A DNA stretch of 58,425 bases from the NCBI GenBank assembly GCA_938085105.1, contig CALKGK010000021.1:1-58425 (forward strand). Direction: 5' to 3'. The stretch is from an uncultured Flavobacteriales bacterium. GTDB taxonomy: Bacteria > Bacteroidota > Bacteroidia > Flavobacteriales_D > Sanyastnellaceae. Below, one piece after another: positions 24,534 to 32,923 of this stretch. The notes under the pieces are model-generated. The model searched no databases. It saw only the letters and a program-made list of their open reading frames with translations, and was not told the origin of the DNA. The position numbers were made by a program, and so were the translations under genes. Positions within the stretch are counted from its first letter, which is position 1. The number at the start of each line of letters is the position of its first letter.

Positions 24534-25670
24534 ATGGCCGGTATTTACCTCCACATCCCCTTTTGTAAACAGGCTTGTACCTATTGTGATTTTCACTTCA
24601 GTACCAATCGTAAGAACGAAGACGATCTGGTGGAGGCGATGGTGAAAGAAATCGAAATCCGAGCGAAAGGTTGGGATGGGGAGCTCTTCGAAACGGTCTA
24701 TTTTGGCGGAGGAAGCCCTTCGATTTTAAGCATTTCCAACTTGGAAAAACTTCTCAGTGCGACGCGACATTTGCTTAGGATTTCGGAACAGGCGGAAGTT
24801 ACCTTGGAGGCCAACCCGGACGACATGAGCAGCGAAAACCTCATCGGGTGGAAAAAGTTGGGAATTAATCGACTGAGCGTTGGTCTACAAAGTTTTCAAG
24901 ACCACCGATTGCAATGGATGAACCGCGCCCACAACGCTGAAGAAGCCCTGGAATGTGTGCAGCGCGCTCAAGGTCTTGGTTTTGATAATATTTCCATCGA
25001 TCTCATCTACGCTTTGCCCGACAGTTCCCTCGACGAATGGAAAAATGAACTCGCCATTGCAGCACGCATGAATGTGCAGCATTTCTCTGCCTACATCCTC
25101 ACTGTTGAAGAAAAAACAGCTCTTCATCATCAAGTAAAAAAAGGAATGCTTCAGCCTGCGAAAGATGAAAAGGTAGAAGAGCAATACCGACACCTTTGTT
25201 CTTGGGCAAAAGAGATGGGCTTCGAACATTACGAAATATCCAATTTTGCGAAGAAAAACTACCGCTCAAAACACAATGGGAATTATTGGAATTGGGTGAA
25301 CTATTTGGGCATCGGTCCGGCAGCTCACTCTTTTCAAAACAGCGTTCGGTCTTGGAACATCGCCCACAACATCAACTACATCAAATCCCTTCAAAAAGAC
25401 CAACTACCCGCCCGTTCAGAGGTCTTGAGTAAAGCAGATGAATTCAACGAAAGCATCATGCTTGGGCTTCGCAAAAAAGAAGGCATTAACACCACGGCGC
25501 TTCATCAGAAATACGGCCCTCATTTGGGTGAAGGCATGACTTTGAACCTGGATGATCTTACTTCATGGCATCGAGAAATGTTGGAAGTGGAGCTTGGTAC
25601 CTGGAAAATGAAAGAGAGCGCTTGGCTTTTGTGTGATGAAATTTCTGCCGCCCTCTTTTATTCGGACTGA
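24534..25670 (+). CDS. hemW: Radical SAM protein HemW (coproporphyrinogen III oxidase-like, heme chaperone)
   Basis: 378 residues. The radical SAM cluster motif C-x3-C-x2-C appears as CKQACTYC at about residues 11-18, followed by VYFGGGSPSIL and LEANPDDM, and the HemN-like C-terminal segment is present. The N terminus MAGIYLHIPFCKQACTYCDF is typical of HemW rather than HemN, which has an extended N terminus. HemW binds heme and is thought to deliver it to apoproteins. The frame starts 3 bases after the M1 peptidase stop. Its last 13 bases overlap tail to tail with the EamA transporter gene on the other strand. Confidence 0.95.
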   Translation: MAGIYLHIPFCKQACTYCDFHFSTNRKNEDDLVEAMVKEIEIRAKGWDGELFETVYFGGGSPSILSISNLEKLLSATRHLLRISEQAEVTLEANPDDMSSENLIGWKKLGINRLSVGLQSFQDHRLQWMNRAHNAEEALECVQRAQGLGFDNISIDLIYALPDSSLDEWKNELAIAARMNVQHFSAYILTVEEKTALHHQVKKGMLQPAKDEKVEEQYRHLCSWAKEMGFEHYEISNFAKKNYRSKHNGNYWNWVNYLGIGPAAHSFQNSVRSWNIAHNINYIKSLQKDQLPARSEVLSKADEFNESIMLGLRKKEGINTTALHQKYGPHLGEGMTLNLDDLTSWHREMLEVELGTWKMKESAWLLCDEISAALFYSD

Positions 25671-26554
25671 AGACTTTCCATCCGCGACTTGGCTTTTCGC
25701 GCCCTTCTTCTCGTCAGCGTGTCTATAAATATCGCTAAAATCAGAATGGAAGTTCCGAGGTAAAATCCCCAAGTCATTTTTTCTTCGCTCCCAAAAATCA
25801 AGAGGGCCAGAAGAATGGTGTAAATAGGTTCAAGGTTAATGGTTAAGCTTACTGTGAACGGACTCAACTCTTTCATCACCTCAATACTGATCACAAAGGC
25901 GAATGCAGTAGCAACAATGGCCAAAACGAGCAGCCAATAGAAATCAGACTCAGACATTTCAAATTCAATTCCTCCGCTCATTAAGAGGTACACCCCTACC
26001 GCTACGCTGGCAGCAAACATTTCATAGAGCCCGAGGTTAACACTGTCGATCTTCTTCACCATTTGGGCGTTAAGCGTGCTGAAAACTGCGGCAAACATGG
26101 CAGACAATAAGGCAATACTGAGGCCGAGAAGGTACGTGGTTTCAAAGCTGAAGATGATCATTAATCCTACAATCACCATTAGTCCCAAAACAATCTCAGA
26201 GGTCAGTATTTTTCGTTTGGACACCATGGGTTCAAAAAGTGCCACCCAAAGTGCGGTGCTGGCCATGATGGAAACAGCAACGGACACGGTACTGATTTTG
26301 ATAGCGGCGAAAAACAAAATCCAATGAATGGCAGTGATTACGCCTATTCCGAGCATTTTGAGGCTTGTTTTCAGGTCAAAGCGCTTGAATTTTTTCGTCA
26401 GTAAAGCAAAAACGAACAATACAATAGCTGCAATGGAACAACGAAAGAACACCAAGCGCACGGCTGGCAGGCTAATGAGCTCTCCCAAAATACCTGTAAA
26501 CCCAAAAATGAACACAATCAGGTGAAGGAGCAGCAGGTTCTTATACTTGATCAT
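25658..26554 (-). CDS. EamA/DMT-family transporter
   Basis: 298 residues from ATG 26554 (MIKYKNLLLLHLIVFIFGFTG); the longer frame starts at GTG 26584 and adds only a basic leader, so the ATG is preferred. About ten hydrophobic helices in two similar halves of five fit the drug/metabolite transporter (EamA) pattern; examples are LVFFRCSIAAIVLFVFALL, AIHWILFFAAIKISTVSVA and TVSLTINLEPIYTILLALL, the last being the family's second-repeat motif with the Glu-Pro pair. It is an inner-membrane carrier, substrate unknown. It ends in a basic tail (TRRRARKAKSRMESLQSE). It overlaps the DUF502 gene by 14 bases upstream and hemW by 13 bases at its end. Confidence 0.92.
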   Translation of the reverse strand: MIKYKNLLLLHLIVFIFGFTGILGELISLPAVRLVFFRCSIAAIVLFVFALLTKKFKRFDLKTSLKMLGIGVITAIHWILFFAAIKISTVSVAVSIMASTALWVALFEPMVSKRKILTSEIVLGLMVIVGLMIIFSFETTYLLGLSIALLSAMFAAVFSTLNAQMVKKIDSVNLGLYEMFAASVAVGVYLLMSGGIEFEMSESDFYWLLVLAIVATAFAFVISIEVMKELSPFTVSLTINLEPIYTILLALLIFGSEEKMTWGFYLGTSILILAIFIDTLTRRRARKAKSRMESLQSE

Positions 26555-27116
26555 TGCTCGATGTCGTTTCAGAAACACCGCCACTAATGATGTACTTCAT
26601 CACGTCGGAAGGAGGAGTGTCAATAGGGTGTACCTTGCTCTTATCAACCAGAAAAAGATCTCCAGTATAGCTGTATGCATGAGGGAAATACACGGCCACT
26701 TTGTTTTCAAATTCTCCATTCAAAACGGCCAATTCCTCGTCGGTGATGAAACCGATTTTCTGCATGCCGTCGTTCATTGAAAAATCAACCAGAACGGCTT
26801 TTTTAAAACTCTTCTTCTTCCCCACAAATGCGCTCATGAGGTCGGAAATCGCTGAATAGATGGTTTTCAAAAGTGGAAAACGCTTCAGGAAACGAGCAAA
26901 AGCTTGTCGGATAGGATCGGCAATGAGCGTATTTCCCAAAAACCCAATGGCCACCAAGACAAGTATGAGTGCCAAAATGCCCAAACCCGGTGTTTTCTCA
27001 TCGATGGGAATCAATCGATCTAGAAATACAAACAGCTGAACAAATACATAGACCAAAACCACCAGCGGAAGACTGATGATGAGTCCGTTCAACATGTAGC
27101 TAAATATCTTTCTCAT
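26541..27116 (-). CDS. DUF502 family membrane protein
   Basis: 191 residues with two membrane helices near the N terminus (LNGLIISLPLVVLVYVFVQL and LGILALILVLVAIGFLGNTL), then RFLKRFPLLKTIYSAISDLM, a signature of the DUF502 family. A beta-rich soluble part follows (AVLVDFSMNDGMQKIGFITDEEL, VAVYFPHAYSYTGDLFLV). The function of the family is unknown; it is an inner-membrane protein. It is the first gene of a two-gene unit with the EamA transporter. Upstream TAGTTTTA is one base off the -7 consensus. Confidence 0.92.
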   Translation of the reverse strand: MRKIFSYMLNGLIISLPLVVLVYVFVQLFVFLDRLIPIDEKTPGLGILALILVLVAIGFLGNTLIADPIRQAFARFLKRFPLLKTIYSAISDLMSAFVGKKKSFKKAVLVDFSMNDGMQKIGFITDEELAVLNGEFENKVAVYFPHAYSYTGDLFLVDKSKVHPIDTPPSDVMKYIISGGVSETTSSNDQV

Positions 27117-27186
27117 AGTGCTTTAATCGTGGTAAAACTACATCATTTTAAGTTTGGAAAAGCTGTTAAAATCACGCTCAAAATCA

Positions 27187-27218
27187 AAAGAGCAACAGAT
27201 CCTCATCTGCTGCTCTTT
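27187..27218 (-). terminator. Rho-independent-like hairpin after the 1232-residue cargo gene
   Basis: AAAGAGCA-x-CAGAT and ATCTG-x-TGCTCTTT form a 13-pair stem with one mismatch and a four-base loop. On the minus strand it is followed by TTGATTTTG. It lies 24 bases after the stop of the type A cargo gene; the arms could also work for the DUF502 direction. Confidence 0.6.
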
Positions 27219-27241
27219 CCAATCTTTATTTTTTTCTCAAC

Positions 27242-30200
27242 TTATCGCACCATCAAGCGAAGTGTTCTGCTGTTTTGTCCTTGATTTACAGTCAAGAGAT
27301 AAACTCCAGAACTCAAGGTATCCACGTTCAACTGGAAGGTATCGCTGGTCACTTGGTGTCTTGCAATTTGTCTTCCGTCAGCACCTCGAAGCTCCAGTTC
27401 AGCTCCTGCCATCAAGCCTGTGATGTGAACAATGCTGTTCGCTGGGTTAGGGAATAACTCAATGAGTTCGAGTGCTTCTTCTTGGATATCCACGATGACC
27501 ACATTCACCTGTTGCAAGGTGCTGTGGTTGCACAATCCGTCTTCAGAGAATACGGTCAAATTTACGGTGTAAACACCCAACTCGTCATAAACGTGCTGTG
27601 GATTCACTTCCGCGGAATTGGTATCATCTCCAAAATCCCAATCGTGTAAAAATGCTCCGGTGCTCTCACTGTTGAAGCTCACAGCCCCGTCCAAGATGTT
27701 CCACTCATCTGGCGCATCAAAACTGGCAACAAGATTGTCAAAAATATCTGCGCTGTAACGAGGTAATAGCTGATAGCCTTGGTCAAAGGGTGCGCTGGTG
27801 TCAAACTGGCCCCCAATTCCAATCACAGAGAATTTCCCTTCCGGAGCTTCCGTTCCAAAAAGGTCAACTTGAGCATCGATTCGCATAGTAAGGGTATTCA
27901 ATCCGTCACTGATGTCCACATTAAAGCCCGGTGCTTGATTTGTCCACTGGCTAGGATCCAACAAACGAACACAATTCATTCTCACCATTTGAGACTCCGT
28001 GCTTTCATCCAAGGTAGCAATGAGCATTGGCTCCATCAATTCTGACCCTGAAGATTGAAAGATCAGTGTGTCCACTAACAATTGGGTAAGTCCGTTAAAC
28101 TGTTCAATGACACCAATAGCATGGATGGAATCTCCTTCATTAACTGGATATCCAAAATCATTTGTGGCATTGAACATCCCAATCCCACCAGTATTGTCAA
28201 TGAGGGTAAACTGAGTTCCCGTTGCACCCATGTTCACTCCGTGAACCACACCTCTCAATTCGCATTCCAAATCGAGGGAAAGGGCCGTCCCATCAGCTTC
28301 CTCTTGGTTTACGTCGCCAATAGGCAACACTGGGATTTCTTGGTCACTGGCCAGAATGGTAATGGTCATCACTCCTAAACTCACTTGAACTCCTTCGGTA
28401 ACCGCGACCAACTCCAATTCGATGGTTTCGTCTTCTTCCACCTCCTCATCGTCCAAGGTTTGAACAGTAAAGGTTTGCAAACCGAAATCGCCTTCAGGGA
28501 AATTCAATTCTAGTGGGAAGATGGACGTGAAGTCACTATCAACAGTTGCAGTTCCTCCGAGGTAGTTCACATTCGCAATAATATCACTTGCAGGAAAGTT
28601 AATGGACACGGCAACTTCTACAAAATTTCCTTCAATGACGTTCTCGTTTTCACTGGTGAAGGAGATGCTTGGTTCTTCATTGAAGTTACAGGGTACCATG
28701 GTGTGAAAACCAAGGAAATCAAAGTTGTTCACACCATACACAGTCCATTGATTTTGACCCAAAGACCAGTCGGTTTCACCTGCTGTAATCAAAGGGTTTC
28801 TTACCAAGGTGTTTTGCTCCATAGCGTCGGGAACACCATTCACAGTCCAAGCTAAGCCCGGATCCTCACCAATTACTCCTAAAATATCAATTGCAACACC
28901 GTCATTGTAAAGTACGATCGCATCGTTTCCAGAATACCAACTTACTACAGAGAAAATATCGGTTTCTACTTGGATAAAGGTACTTGCTTCCGTGTTTCCA
29001 ATGACCACTACTTCCCCGGGAACCAATTCTCCACTTAAAGCCAACTGGTTGGTTGGAGTCGCGGATCCATTGTTAAAAACAGAAATGGTATAGTTGCTCA
29101 AGTCTACAGGAAAAGGGGTGGGGTTGTAAATTTCCAATGCTTTGTTTTGTCCTGTTCCTTCGATGTACTCTGAGAAGAAGACTTCTGTGCAAGCTCCATC
29201 TGTTGGGCATTCCAATTTTTGAATGGTTAAAAAGTTGCTGCTTAAGCTGGCGCAAATGCTCGCGCTGATGTTACTCACCAATTCACCTTCTGCGGTGCTC
29301 GCTTCGTCCAAATTTCCTTGGTAAGTGAGGGCATATACTCTGCAAAAACCTGGAGCAAAACCGAAGAAGTCATAAAAAGGCTCATCGGTACTTGCAATGA
29401 TTTCATCGTCTTCAGTAGTAATCACAAACAACTCTTCGAAGTCTAATTCGGTAGGAACATGTACGAAGTTCAATGTTGTGTTTTCTCCATCCACACAAAT
29501 GGCTCCGTCGATGAGTCCGTCTTCCAACTCAATGCTTCCTGGGTCGCAAGTTGGAATGGTGCAATCTGTTTTCGTCACCTCAATAAATCCGTTCGAAACA
29601 GAAAGGCATTCGTCGGCAGTAATGAGGGCCAAATCAGCTCCTTCTACTGCTCCGCTCAGATCCAAGTTTCCTGAATAAGAGATGCGATGAACGTTGCAAA
29701 CTCCTGAAGGACTTCCCGCAAAATCATATTCATCCGCTCCTTGAACTACTTCAATGATCTCATCATCGATCGTGGTAAGCACATAAAGATAATCTGCTTC
29801 CGGAACGGCAGAGGTAAATTCAAAAGCAACAACTGCTGTAGCTTCATCAACACAAACCTCAATCGCAGTTTCTGTTCCTCCTTCAATAAACAAAGCTCCA
29901 CCGTCGCAAAGCAAAACATTGCTTACCCCTGGGGTTGGTGGTTGCATTTGGTAGGTGTCAGTGTTTCGCGGTGTTCCTCCATCGGGAATGCGCGACATCG
30001 AATTCACAGAAGAAGGACCATTTCCAGATTCGTCTACCGCTTCTTGACCTTCATTCAAAAGCATCAATAAAGTTTCCGTTGCCGTGTCATTGGTCACATA
30101 AACCAAAGCATCGATGATGTCTTCTTCCAAAACTGGCGTATCGTTTGGATAATCTGCGGCATCTCCAAAAATGAGCACAACTGCATCCGGACCGTTCTGC

Positions 30201-30940
30201 AAAACTCCGTTGGGCAAAACAAAATCAACCGCTCCAAGTGCGCTATTTCCAATCAAAGCAAATCCATCTTCGTTCAAACTAACTCCATCAAGATCAAAAG
30301 CATCGTAAGAAAGATCATCGTTTCCATTAACAAGGATCAAAGACATTCCATCCAAGGGAGTGTTTGGTGTTCCGAAGAGCTCTACAAACTCCATGTTGTC
30401 TCCTCCGGCTTGATCCACATCCACTTCATTGATGACTACATCAAGGTCTCCGCTCTGCTCTCCCCAAAATTCAATTCCAAATTGATCTTCTGTTCCTGAA
30501 AAATCAAACGGACCCGTTCCCGTGAGGAAATCTCCAGCAGACCAAAACCCAGCACTCACCGCTACATTTTCTCGTCCTAAACCTCCAGCGCCCCATTGAA
30601 CAAAGTCAACCATGCTTGAAGCTACTCCAAAAGAACCAGTAGGCAAATACAACCCCATGTCTGAAGCATTGGTAAATCCAGTAGAAGCGTCCCAAGAAAT
30701 CTCGAGTTCTCCATTGGCTTCAACATTCAAACTGCCATTAATTACAGTTACTGTGCTTGCATTTAAAGCGTCGTACTCAAAGAGGCTGCAAAGGCGGTAG
30801 TTGGACAAATCAATGCTCTGGTCTGCATAATTTGAAATAACCATCGTGTTATTCTCAGGGTCGATGGAAGTAATCCTGATCTGTGCAAATGCATTTGTGC
30901 TCAGCAAAAAGAGCAAGAAAAAGGGTAGAAAAAATTTCAT
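27242..30940 (-). CDS. Large T9SS type A cargo with lamin-tail, Calx-beta, OB-like and PKD domains
   Basis: 1232 residues with a signal peptide (MKFFLPFFLLFLLSTNAFAQ). Domains by eye are: lamin-tail-like at 21-135 (NYADQSIDLSNYRLC) and 165-290 (VVINEVDVDQAGGDNMEFVE); a tandem pair of about 118-residue Cys-containing modules at 343-578; a third lamin-tail-like domain at 580-690 (VFFSEYIEGTGQNKALEIYN); Calx-beta at 755-850 (GTATVDSDFTSI, DDEEVEEDETIELEL); an OB-fold or DUF5689-like segment at 870-1060; PKD at 1067-1150 (LHDWDFGDDTNSAEVNPQHV); and a type A sorting domain at 1157-1232 (LFPNPANSIVHI, GADGRQIARH, SSGVYLLTV). It is exported by the T9SS and cleaved at its tail. OB and lamin-tail modules often accompany extracellular nucleases in this phylum, but no nuclease motif is visible here. 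Confidence 0.93.
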   Translation of the reverse strand: MKFFLPFFLLFLLSTNAFAQIRITSIDPENNTMVISNYADQSIDLSNYRLCSLFEYDALNASTVTVINGSLNVEANGELEISWDASTGFTNASDMGLYLPTGSFGVASSMVDFVQWGAGGLGRENVAVSAGFWSAGDFLTGTGPFDFSGTEDQFGIEFWGEQSGDLDVVINEVDVDQAGGDNMEFVELFGTPNTPLDGMSLILVNGNDDLSYDAFDLDGVSLNEDGFALIGNSALGAVDFVLPNGVLQNGPDAVVLIFGDAADYPNDTPVLEEDIIDALVYVTNDTATETLLMLLNEGQEAVDESGNGPSSVNSMSRIPDGGTPRNTDTYQMQPPTPGVSNVLLCDGGALFIEGGTETAIEVCVDEATAVVAFEFTSAVPEADYLYVLTTIDDEIIEVVQGADEYDFAGSPSGVCNVHRISYSGNLDLSGAVEGADLALITADECLSVSNGFIEVTKTDCTIPTCDPGSIELEDGLIDGAICVDGENTTLNFVHVPTELDFEELFVITTEDDEIIASTDEPFYDFFGFAPGFCRVYALTYQGNLDEASTAEGELVSNISASICASLSSNFLTIQKLECPTDGACTEVFFSEYIEGTGQNKALEIYNPTPFPVDLSNYTISVFNNGSATPTNQLALSGELVPGEVVVIGNTEASTFIQVETDIFSVVSWYSGNDAIVLYNDGVAIDILGVIGEDPGLAWTVNGVPDAMEQNTLVRNPLITAGETDWSLGQNQWTVYGVNNFDFLGFHTMVPCNFNEEPSISFTSENENVIEGNFVEVAVSINFPASDIIANVNYLGGTATVDSDFTSIFPLELNFPEGDFGLQTFTVQTLDDEEVEEDETIELELVAVTEGVQVSLGVMTITILASDQEIPVLPIGDVNQEEADGTALSLDLECELRGVVHGVNMGATGTQFTLIDNTGGIGMFNATNDFGYPVNEGDSIHAIGVIEQFNGLTQLLVDTLIFQSSGSELMEPMLIATLDESTESQMVRMNCVRLLDPSQWTNQAPGFNVDISDGLNTLTMRIDAQVDLFGTEAPEGKFSVIGIGGQFDTSAPFDQGYQLLPRYSADIFDNLVASFDAPDEWNILDGAVSFNSESTGAFLHDWDFGDDTNSAEVNPQHVYDELGVYTVNLTVFSEDGLCNHSTLQQVNVVIVDIQEEALELIELFPNPANSIVHITGLMAGAELELRGADGRQIARHQVTSDTFQLNVDTLSSGVYLLTVNQGQNSRTLRLMVR

Positions 30941-31070
30941 GATATGCTGTTTTTATTGGGTCTGCGAAGTTACGGTCGTTTTTCTCGCCCTAAATTAAGG
31001 TTAAGTTAATTTCTGAGGTACAAGATTACATCAATATTCCTAACTTATCACCGCTAAAAAATCAACCATA

Positions 31071-32813
31071 ATGAAAACCTTAACCTTAACTATGCTCCTC
31101 ATGGTGAGCTCTTTGCTCCTTGTGGCGCAGTGCCCAGATTGTACCCCCGACTTCTCGTGCACCACCGAAGACCTTTTTCCAACCATCTGTCCTGCTGTTC
31201 TTCCAGACGCCACCAGTGGTGAAGCTTATCAAACCACCATCACCTTCTTTCTTCCTGCACAAGTTATTGATCCCGATTCAGGTATTGAAGCAACTTTGGA
31301 AGAAGTTGAGGTTACCGGAATCATTGGCTTGCCTTTTGGGATGGACATTTCTTTGAGCAGCGACAACAATACGTATTACCCATCTCAAGGTGATGAATAT
31401 GGATGTGCCAGTCTTTGCGGAACACCCTTACTGGCAGGTCAATATGACGTGCTGATTACCGTAAATGTAATCGCTGTTGCTTTTGGGTTTGAACAGGCCT
31501 TGGATCAAAGCTTTTCCTTGCCCTTAACCGTTCTTCAAGGCGAAGGAGGAAACGCTTCTTTTACCGTAGATCAATTTGCAGCCTGTGGATCGCTAAGCGT
31601 AAACCCAGAAGCATTAATTACTGAGGGTGGCTTGATTTCCTATGCTTGGGATTTCGGAAATGGAAATACTTCTTCCGTACCTTTTCCTTCAACCGTGAAT
31701 TATGACGAGCCGGGAGATTACACCATCAGCCTAAACACTACTGTTCAAAACTATGTCTTAACCGGCGCCAGCATTTTGCAACTTGGTTCTGGTTGGGGTG
31801 GAGATTTGGACGATGGCTTTGGACTCCTCAACCCCGATCCCTACTTCGTTATTACTGATTTTAATGGGGTGGATGTTTTCTCCTCTCCAATATTGGACAA
31901 TGTGGAAACAGGTTCTTGGTCTGATTTGAACCTTCCTCTTGAACCTGGAACCTACACCATTCAGTACTGGGATTCGGACGGAACCATTACCGACGATGAT
32001 GCCTTGGGACAAAGCAGTTTCCAAGTAAGTGAAGGCAATCTTGTGATCAGTGCAGGCGGAACCTCTGGAACATTGAGCATTGAGCTTCAAACGAGCGCAT
32101 CGTTTTCAGATGAAGAAGTGTTGAGTGTGTTCCCTAACCCCGCCCCAATCATTCAAGGCGGAACCATTAACGAATACCTCGTTGCAACGGGCGAAAACCT
32201 GAACTCATTCTCTTGGTTCTTGAATGGAGATACCCTCCAAAATCAGTTCAACGACTCATTGCTTATTGAGTTTCCTGGTGTTTATTCCCTGTATGCAAGC
32301 AATGTCTTCGGTTGCGCTGCTTGGGCCGATAGTGTTGTCGTTTGTCCAGAAGTGATTTTGGAATACGACGAACTTACTCAAAGCATTGAAGCTGGCGGAA
32401 ATTACGATACCTATGCCTGGTTCTACAACGGTTTGCTCTTGGATGGAGAGAATGAAAGCACTTTGCTGAATGCAGAACCCGGTAACTACAGCCTCGAAAT
32501 CACCACTACTTACGGATGTGTAGTCAACTCGCCTGTCCTCACGGTGGAATCGGGTGAAGGGACGTCAGAGCTTACTTTTCAGGAGGTATTGATCTATCCT
32601 CAGCCGGCGCAAGATGAACTCAATTTCGAACTTCCTTTTTCTGGTCGATGGGACATTGTTATCGTCGATCAACTCGGTCGGAACATTTCGAGATTCAACA
32701 CTCAAAATTCGAAACATAAAATAAGTGTGAACCAATGGGCTCCAGGGCTCTACGTGCTTACGGCAGTGAACGAATCAGGCAAAGCGGCGCGTACACAGTT
32801 CCTCGTAAAATAG
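31071..32813 (+). CDS. T9SS type A cargo with PKD domain
   Basis: 580 residues with a signal peptide (MKTLTLTMLLMVSSLLLVAQ) directly followed by a Cys-rich start (CPDCTPDFSC). Residues about 45-160 form a beta-rich region of unknown type (FPTICPAVLPDATSGEAYQT) resembling putative-Ig modules. PKD is at about 164-225 (SYAWDFGNGNTSS, YDEPGDYTIS). Later segments carry Ig-like repeats (NSFSWFLNGDTLQN and YDTYAWFYNGLLLDG) that are similar to each other. The final 75 residues are a type A sorting domain (VLIYPQPAQDELNF, VIVDQLGRNISRF, WAPGLYVLTAV). It is divergent from the 1232-residue cargo gene with 130 bases between starts. It is predicted to be secreted or surface-attached; no enzymatic motif is seen. 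Confidence 0.9.
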   Translation: MKTLTLTMLLMVSSLLLVAQCPDCTPDFSCTTEDLFPTICPAVLPDATSGEAYQTTITFFLPAQVIDPDSGIEATLEEVEVTGIIGLPFGMDISLSSDNNTYYPSQGDEYGCASLCGTPLLAGQYDVLITVNVIAVAFGFEQALDQSFSLPLTVLQGEGGNASFTVDQFAACGSLSVNPEALITEGGLISYAWDFGNGNTSSVPFPSTVNYDEPGDYTISLNTTVQNYVLTGASILQLGSGWGGDLDDGFGLLNPDPYFVITDFNGVDVFSSPILDNVETGSWSDLNLPLEPGTYTIQYWDSDGTITDDDALGQSSFQVSEGNLVISAGGTSGTLSIELQTSASFSDEEVLSVFPNPAPIIQGGTINEYLVATGENLNSFSWFLNGDTLQNQFNDSLLIEFPGVYSLYASNVFGCAAWADSVVVCPEVILEYDELTQSIEAGGNYDTYAWFYNGLLLDGENESTLLNAEPGNYSLEITTTYGCVVNSPVLTVESGEGTSELTFQEVLIYPQPAQDELNFELPFSGRWDIVIVDQLGRNISRFNTQNSKHKISVNQWAPGLYVLTAVNESGKAARTQFLVK

Positions 32814-32923
32814 GCGTTAAATATTCGTAAAACCCAAAGTGAGATTTTGGGCCCGTATTGAAAGCGGTGACGTTTTCCGTAAATTTGAACAAACGGTGAC
32901 GTTGCCGCTTTAATTTTTAAGGC

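Noticed and set aside
26555-26584. N-terminal extension of the EamA transporter from GTG 26584
   Set aside because: It adds a short basic leader that overlaps the DUF502 gene further; ATG 26554 gives the usual N terminus right before the first helix.
27242-30940. Extracellular nuclease function for the 1232-residue cargo
   Set aside because: Lamin-tail and OB-like modules often accompany nucleases, but no endonuclease/exonuclease catalytic motif is visible in the sequence.
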